Origin: an uncultured Bacteroidales bacterium
GTDB lineage: Bacteria > Bacteroidota > Bacteroidia > Bacteroidales > P3
Assembly (NCBI GenBank): GCA_905235855.1
Contig: CAJONE010000012.1
Location: 1-38,622, forward strand
Direction: 5' to 3'
DNA length: 38,622 nt
The notes under the pieces are model-generated. The model saw nothing but the letters and a program-made list of their open reading frames with translations, had not been told where the DNA came from and did not search any database. Below are positions 35,401-38,622 of the stretch, one piece after another. How positions within the stretch are numbered: position 1 is the stretch's first letter; every line of letters begins with the position of its first letter. Both the position numbers and the translations under genes were made by a program.

Positions 35401-35581
35401 GCCGATGGGCATAGTAATATGCTTCGGCATACTCTTCGCCATAATTTTCATAGTGACAGTCATGCCCGTGGCCTACTGGAAACTGTTCGACCACCGCACA
35501 CACGCAGGCCTCACACGGCAAACCACAGCGGCAGAGCCTTATGAAAATATGTCTGGCAACCCTTCGACCGACAAAAAATGA
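32405..35581 (+). CDS. RND efflux pump, inner-membrane transporter (AcrB family)
   Basis: About 1058 residues with the AcrB layout: TM1 near 14-30 (VLLLVGILVGFGIYGL), large periplasmic loop, TM2-6, second half with TM7, second large loop, TM8-12. The proton-relay pair is present in TM4 (LGMMVDDSIVMVDG). The TM10 lysine of AcrB is replaced by Arg in IGINVRNNIVMFDY. No ATG exists near the start. TTG at 32405 (MKQKNGFLELVVDNPKIV) is preferred because it gives a normal short cytosolic lead before TM1; TTG at 32360, overlapping the upstream stop, is the alternative. Substrates may be drugs, dyes or bile acids; the sequence cannot tell. Confidence 0.93.
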   Translation: MKQKNGFLELVVDNPKIVLLLVGILVGFGIYGLDRMNKQEFPEFTIRQGLVAAVYPGASTEEVEQQLTTPLEEYLYTFVEVDKERTYSYSKEGIVYLYVELDNSVNNQTEVWSKIRHGLKDFKAQLPAGVLAIVVVDDFGNTSSLLVTMDSKEKTYREMERYMNLLKQRLRNVPAVGNLKSLGGQKEEISVYVDKNKLATYGISHQTLTAVLFSQGFQSIGGTVSDRDGEMPIHVVSPYKSEYELGEQVVFTAPTGQTIRLKDIAHIERRYPEPSSYVTKDGNRALVLSIEMRSGNNIVQFGEDVDKVLKDFQRTLPDDVSLYRITDLPQVVNQSIWSFFKDLLTAMLVVIAVMLLLFPLQSALIPAIEIPLTTAVTFSVMYIIGYEMNIVTLASLIVTLGMMVDDSIVMVDGYMDNIHRGMTPRDAAIGSAKTFFTSLVVATLSICAIFFPYLFTMHGPLGDFVKFFPTTITISLTISLALAMLLTPWLEIKMLKVDPATHRVRQRKWFFSRWQTGFFKALQNGYEKLLHWCFAHPKTTLAAGVANIVVAVVVFLNMPLQLMPKAERDSFAVEIYLPNGSTLEQTATVAEYFESVLQQDADVVNVSTFVGTSSPRFMAAYTPQMPAKNFAQMIVKTTGNEVTERVVQRYKDTYIDSIPNATIRVKQLDYQAVSNPIEIRLRSENKVALLQYADTLRAYLSHFDEDLVWVHSDLGGYAPTVRIDLKPDEASRLGVTKSLLSANLATLYGGLPMTTVWEDDYGVQVKLYSASRDGQENTPQAISDVLIPTSLPGVWVPLRQVATVTPDWQPSQIPHRNGVPCVTVGADLRFGKSQPKVMDKLKPWLEGEFRSMLPDDVELLYGGLDAVNSGTIGDIIVGLVASVMIVFFFLLFNFKRIRLTLLSLYGTLFCLLGAFVGLSIFGCEISLTAIIGIVSLIGINVRNNIVMFDYAEELRRDGKPLREAAFEAGRRRMRPIFLTSATTAVGVIPMIIHRSALWMPMGIVICFGILFAIIFIVTVMPVAYWKLFDHRTHAGLTRQTTAAEPYENMSGNPSTDKK

Positions 35582-35588
35582 AACGACA

Positions 35589-37004
35589 GTGAGAAAAACC
35601 ACGTTGATACTGCTTTACACTTTCATCCTCCAGACTGCCAGCTGCCAGTTGCTCACGCTCGACAGCTGCCGGGCAATGGCCTTGCGAAACAACGCCAAAC
35701 TCGAAAACGCACGCATGGAGATAGAGTCGGCACGGCAAACGAAATATGCAGCACTCAGCAAATACTTCCCTACGCTCAGCGTTGCCGCTGGCTATTTCCG
35801 CTCGCAAAACTACCTTATAGACGTTTCGTCAGAAAGCAGCGGCGCGAAGATTGACGCGACACTGCGCTTCGACGGCGAGTCGATAGAAGACCGTGTGCAA
35901 GCTGCCCAACAACAAATCGACCGCATAGGCATAGACATCGACCTTCAGTCCGAAATAGACAATTTCGTTGAGCGATTCTCCTACGATATCACCCTGCAGA
36001 TGATTGACCGCGGCCTGACTGCCAACGCACTGGTGACACAGCCCATTTTTGCAGGAGGACGCATTGTGAACGGCAACAAGCTGGCAAAACTCGGTGTCGA
36101 GGTGGCCGAACTGAAGCTCATGATGTCGGAACGCGAAGCACTGCTCAACGCCGAACAATACTATTGGCAGGTGGTGATGTTGCGGCTGAAACTTCTGCCA
36201 TGCGACCAGGCGCTGGTGCTGCTCGACACGCTTTGCCGCGATGCCGAAGCGGCAGTGCAGGCAGGAGTACTGGCCCGTACCGAACTGCTCAAAGCACGCT
36301 TGAAACAGAACGAAATGCGCCAGACACGTACTCAGCTGCTCAACGGAATAGAACTCGCCACTATGGCACTCTGCCAATACATCGGCCAACCCTACAGCGA
36401 CTCGCTCAGCATCGAAATCCCGTCAGTAGGAACAGAAATATGCCCAAAAGCCGAAATCCTCAAACTGGACACGACCATTTCGCGTCCGGAATATTCGCTG
36501 CTCACAAATGCTGTCGAAGCCGAACGCCTGCGTCGCAAAATGATAGTGGGCGAAGCACTGCCGCAAATCGCCGTGGGGGCAACCTACGGCATACAGAGCT
36601 TCACAGGCACTTACCGGCAAAACGGCATACTTTTCGCAACAGTGAGCATCCCACTCACCGCCTGGTGGGAAACGGCACACAACATACGCAAACAAAATCT
36701 GGCCATCCGCATGGCCGAGAACACGAAGCGCGACAATAGCGAACTTATGCAACTCCAGCAGCGACAGGCCTACAACGCCGTACGCGAAGCCTACGAACAG
36801 ATAGGTCTGAAGCGCCAAGCCGCCGCCGATGCCGCCGACAACCTCACAGATGTCAAAAACTTCTACGATGCAGGGCTTACATCGGTATCAGACTATCTCG
36901 AAGCCCAAACCCTACTCTATCAGGCACGAAACCAATACGCCGACCAACTGATAGACTACAAACTGAAAGAACTGCGCTACCGTCAGCTGATAGGCGACAA
37001 ATAG
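35589..37004 (+). CDS. TolC family outer-membrane efflux protein
   Basis: A 471-residue outer-membrane channel. GTG at 35589, 8 bp after the pump's stop codon, gives the signal sequence MRKTTLILLYTFILQTASC. The TASC could be a lipobox (Cys19), as in many OprM-type channels. Two OEP repeats follow (LDSCRAMALRNNAKLENARMEIESA near 23-47; later SRPEYSLLTNAVEAERLRRKM) with long heptad-rich helices and typical NAREAYEQIGLKRQ-type coiled-coil ends. About residue 60-110 is an extra insertion (ESSGAKIDATLRFDGESIEDR) between the first helix and strand. An ATG at 35541 inside the pump gene is less likely because it puts 16 polar residues before the signal. Confidence 0.92.
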   Translation: MRKTTLILLYTFILQTASCQLLTLDSCRAMALRNNAKLENARMEIESARQTKYAALSKYFPTLSVAAGYFRSQNYLIDVSSESSGAKIDATLRFDGESIEDRVQAAQQQIDRIGIDIDLQSEIDNFVERFSYDITLQMIDRGLTANALVTQPIFAGGRIVNGNKLAKLGVEVAELKLMMSEREALLNAEQYYWQVVMLRLKLLPCDQALVLLDTLCRDAEAAVQAGVLARTELLKARLKQNEMRQTRTQLLNGIELATMALCQYIGQPYSDSLSIEIPSVGTEICPKAEILKLDTTISRPEYSLLTNAVEAERLRRKMIVGEALPQIAVGATYGIQSFTGTYRQNGILFATVSIPLTAWWETAHNIRKQNLAIRMAENTKRDNSELMQLQQRQAYNAVREAYEQIGLKRQAAADAADNLTDVKNFYDAGLTSVSDYLEAQTLLYQARNQYADQLIDYKLKELRYRQLIGDK

Positions 37005-37180
37005 CCACACTCACACAACTGGAAAACAACCAGTCTCCTCTGTTCCCACCAATCCTTGCGTGGACACCAAGAATTTGAGGATTGCCAAAGCAGACACCAC
37101 GGCTCACCAACGGCCCTGTCATGCTATCTGATACAATTGTGTCCATTTTCCACAGTAAGAGATACCGCCACAAAACCAAA

Positions 37181-37194
37181 TAAGGATGTGGTTT
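37181..37194 (+). repeat. Left arm of a perfect 14-bp inverted repeat
   Basis: TAAGGATGTGGTTT; its exact complement lies at 38298-38311. Together they bracket 1131 bp with the hairpin array and the AT-rich gene. No target duplication is visible outside the arms. Confidence 0.8.
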
Positions 37195-37225
37195 ATTTCA
37201 ACTAGTTTTGGCTACGACGGTGATG

Positions 37226-37261
37226 AAGACACCTCATTAACGATGAATAAAGGGGTGTTTT
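37226..37261 (+). terminator. Terminator-like hairpin in the noncoding region
   Basis: AAGACACC pairs with GGTGTTTT (one G-T), enclosing a further short TCAT/ATGA stem, and is followed by ATTAT. It may be the end of the efflux operon transcript or part of a larger fold. Confidence 0.45.
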
Positions 37262-37268
37262 ATTATGA

Positions 37269-37346
37269 CCATAGGCAATAAAAATAGTACTATGTCATTA
37301 AACTGAATGACAATAACTTTCGAATAACCAAATTCGATGCCTATGG
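37269..37346 (+). ncRNA. Possible 78-nt branched structured RNA or cruciform
   Basis: A perfect 9-bp closing stem (CCATAGGCA with TGCCTATGG) encloses two perfect hairpins. The first is TGTCATT-AAACTG-AATGACA (37293-37312); the second is TCGAAT-AACCAA-ATTCGA (37320-37337), which abuts the closing stem. The palindrome ATAGTACTAT is at 37284-37293. The outline resembles a small cloverleaf, but the arms do not fit a tRNA. Whether it acts as RNA or DNA is unknown. Confidence 0.4.
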
Positions 37347-37412
37347 GTTTTAATGCATAGTTCTAATATGCACATCACAGAATAGAAAATAGCGAAGAAA
37401 AGCTGAATGCTG

Positions 37413-37537
37413 GAATCTTTGAAACTTGGACACTTTCGAAGTTCTTACCCAGACCGAAGCGACGGCTTCCTGCCAAATGGCGTGGACTTGTACGTTGTAA
37501 TTGGGTAAGACAGGTAGTCCAAGACCTCAAAGATTCT
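37413..37537 (+). ncRNA. Possible 125-nt structured RNA with long interrupted stem
   Basis: Three stacked helices close the structure: GAATCTTTGA with TCAAAGATTC (37413-37422/37527-37536), TTGGAC with GTCCAA (37426-37431/37517-37522) and CTTACCCA with TGGGTAAG (37444-37451/37502-37509). Side or inner hairpins are ACTT-TCG-AAGT (37432-37442), GAAGC-GACG-GCTTC (37456-37469) and GCC-AAAT-GGC (37472-37481). It ends about 90 bp before the AT-rich gene and so could be its leader, or a mobile-element end. Confidence 0.4.
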
Positions 37538-37629
37538 GATTAAGACCAAAAGTGCCACGCTCTTTTTATGTGCATATGACAACTGGCACGATGAATAGAA
37601 ACAGAAAAACGAATTTAATAACACATTTT

Positions 37630-38271
37630 ATGAACATTCACGAAGTTCTCAACTCTTGTATTTCAAATATGAAAGCGAGTGATGATTTTAATGACGAAGC
37701 AACGGTAAATTCAATCAAAGATTTATTTTCATGCGTGATAGAAAATCCAGCTGCACTCATTAATTTTGCAAATGAGGAAAAAATGTCAATAGCATTAGCA
37801 AGTGTTCTTACATGCCAATTTTCTTTAGATTATCCGACATATATATATGTGCGAAATCTTGTTTTTGCAACATCTTATTATCTTTTTATGCATCAACTTG
37901 AAACAGGAAGTTTATATGATAAAGATTGGCCTGCATTTATTACACTTCTGCATTATGGACGTAATGAATTTGCAAAATTCATTGTCGATACCAATCCATT
38001 TGCCCTTGAAAAAGTAAACGAAATAACAGGTCGTCCATTTGACAAACAACGTTCTTTGAATGCTGCAAAAGGTTTAGAATTAAACATGATGCTTACAGCA
38101 AAAAAGAAAGGCAGATGGGAAGAAGAATTAACGGATTGGTATGATGAACTATATGATGACAGATATGAACTTTTAGAGAGTGATCCATTTAGAAAAGAAG
38201 CCATTCCTTTATATCAGATAATAACAAATTATCTCAAGGAGAGCGATGTTACGTTTGTAAACATCAAATGA
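37630..38271 (+). CDS. Orphan AT-rich gene of unknown function (213 aa)
   Basis: The ATG at 37630 (MNIHEVLNSCISNMKASDDFND) follows an AT-rich leader; in-frame ATGs at 37552, 37576 and 37591 would add up to 26 basic residues that overlap the structured region. The product is acidic, cytosolic and mostly helical, without a signal peptide or a long membrane segment. Segment YIYVRNLVFATSYYLFMHQLETG is aromatic, and WEEELTDWYDELYDDRYELLESD near the C-terminus is strongly acidic. I recognise no family. Codon use favours A/T in third positions, unlike every neighbour, which points to transfer. A 14-bp inverted repeat lies outside both ends. It could be an immunity or antitoxin-like protein, but that is a guess from its size and acidity. 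Confidence 0.75.
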   Translation: MNIHEVLNSCISNMKASDDFNDEATVNSIKDLFSCVIENPAALINFANEEKMSIALASVLTCQFSLDYPTYIYVRNLVFATSYYLFMHQLETGSLYDKDWPAFITLLHYGRNEFAKFIVDTNPFALEKVNEITGRPFDKQRSLNAAKGLELNMMLTAKKKGRWEEELTDWYDELYDDRYELLESDPFRKEAIPLYQIITNYLKESDVTFVNIK

Positions 38272-38297
38272 GATAACGGTAGAGGTATATTGTCCTG

Positions 38298-38311
38298 AAA
38301 CCACATCCTTA
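38298..38311 (-). repeat. Right arm of the perfect 14-bp inverted repeat
   Basis: AAACCACATCCTTA on the plus strand is the exact complement of 37181-37194. It lies 27 bp after the orphan gene's stop and 40 bp before the end of the convergent oxidoreductase gene. Confidence 0.8.
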
Positions 38312-38351
38312 CGGACTGCAGCCGTTGCTGTTTTAGAGTGTCTATGCAGGA

Positions 38352-38622
38352 TTACATCTCGCTCAACTTCTTGTATCCCTCGTGGCGCAGTTTGGCGTTG
38401 CGCTCGGTGGCGACGAAGAGTTCTTCGGCCTCCTGGGGGAAGGTCTTCATCAGCGAGTTGTAGCGGACTTCGCCCATGATGAAGTCGCGGAACTTGCTCC
38501 AGTCGGGCTCCTTCGAGTCGAGATGGAAGCCGTTCTTGCCAGCGTCTTCTTCGGCGGGGTTGAAGTGCCAGAGGTGCCAGTAGCCGCACTCGACGGCCTT
38601 CTTCTCCTCGTTCTGCGTGCGG
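38352..38622 (-). CDS. nifJ: Pyruvate:ferredoxin (flavodoxin) oxidoreductase, C-terminal fragment (5' part off window)
   Basis: The last 89 codons of a long gene read leftward from the window edge to a TAA at 38354-38352. The sequence has the PFOR C-terminal pattern: EKKAVECGYWHLWHFNP, then FHLDSKEPDWSKFRDF, then MGEVRYNSLMKTFPQEAEELF. The full enzyme (about 1180 residues) oxidises pyruvate to acetyl-CoA and CO2 and reduces ferredoxin or flavodoxin, the main pyruvate-consuming step of anaerobic Bacteroidales. The part seen is intact. It converges on the AT-rich island, which therefore lies just downstream of this highly conserved gene. Confidence 0.93.
   Translation of the reverse strand, partial: RTQNEEKKAVECGYWHLWHFNPAEEDAGKNGFHLDSKEPDWSKFRDFIMGEVRYNSLMKTFPQEAEELFVATERNAKLRHEGYKKLSEM

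Larger units (their letters stand above)
37005..37629. other. Noncoding region rich in nested hairpins
   Basis: No gene is supported over 625 bp. Stems run almost end to end: CAATCCT/AGGATTG (37050-37084), AAGACACC/GGTGTTTT (37226-37261), CCATAGGCA/TGCCTATGG (37269-37346, with two inner hairpins), TGCATA/TATGCA (37354-37372) and a long branched stem at 37413-37537. The right half is AT-rich. A 14-bp sequence at 37181-37194 recurs inverted at 38298-38311. Confidence 0.75.

Noticed and set aside
36877..37179. Minus-strand frame overlapping the end of the TolC-type gene
   Set aside because: It runs antisense into a real gene, has no domain and sits in the hairpin-rich noncoding region.
37269..37346. 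Candidate tRNA
   Set aside because: The length and outline fit, but the anticodon loop is 6 nt, the T-loop motif is misplaced and there is no tRNA-like 3' end.
37413..37537. Integron attC site
   Set aside because: The core-site AAC/GTT pairs and the typical extrahelical bases are absent at the stem ends.

Overview
The window looks like chromosomal DNA of a Bacteroidales species (phylum Bacteroidota), probably gut-associated. The evidence is: TAnnTTTG-type -7 promoter boxes in front of many genes; almost no Shine-Dalgarno sequences; many lipoproteins with a Cys-Lys/Asn-Lys start to the mature protein; a GldD homologue; a split methylmalonyl-CoA mutase; IorAB and pyruvate:ferredoxin oxidoreductase for anaerobic 2-oxoacid metabolism; and a Bacteroidota-type 1.5-kDa-residue exported protein. 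Genus cannot be fixed from the sequence alone. Base composition is moderate in GC and even, except for an AT-rich island near the right end.

Layout. 1-2156 (minus): an S41 C-terminal processing protease coupled by an ATGA overlap to a DUF4369-type exported protein that runs off the left edge. 2259-4121 (plus): mutA alone, closed by a strong terminator. 4218-8826 (plus): a compact run of lptG, sufE, sufT-like, an OppC-type permease, a small sugar-phosphate transferase and aroE (last two overlapping by ATGA). 8817-11702 (minus): mnmA (tail overlap with aroE) and a Na+/phosphate symporter. 11903-16459 (plus): a 1518-residue secreted protein of unknown function. 16661-21063: a PKD lipoprotein (minus), an O-antigen/polysaccharide flippase (plus), then three small lipoproteins (minus) with clear terminators and promoters.

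21537-26524 (plus): a secreted C69 peptidase, then thiL, a HAD hydrolase, pcm and gldD, the last preceded by a nine-C tract. A 17-bp perfect stem separates gldD from the convergent iorAB pair (26581-28799, minus). 29097-31138 (plus): a textbook promoter (TTTG-N19-TACCTTTG) drives tRNA-Glu(UUC) and rpsT; comM follows. 31269-37004 (plus): a complete three-part RND efflux operon (membrane-fusion lipoprotein, inner-membrane pump, TolC-type outer-membrane factor).

37005-38351 is the only clearly accessory stretch. It holds a dense series of nested hairpins, including a 78-nt three-way or cloverleaf-like fold and a 125-nt branched stem, followed by an AT-rich orphan gene. A perfect 14-bp inverted repeat (37181-37194 and 38298-38311) brackets most of it. 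This is the best candidate for an undescribed element. At 38352-38622 (minus) the C-terminal end of pyruvate:ferredoxin oxidoreductase enters from the right.
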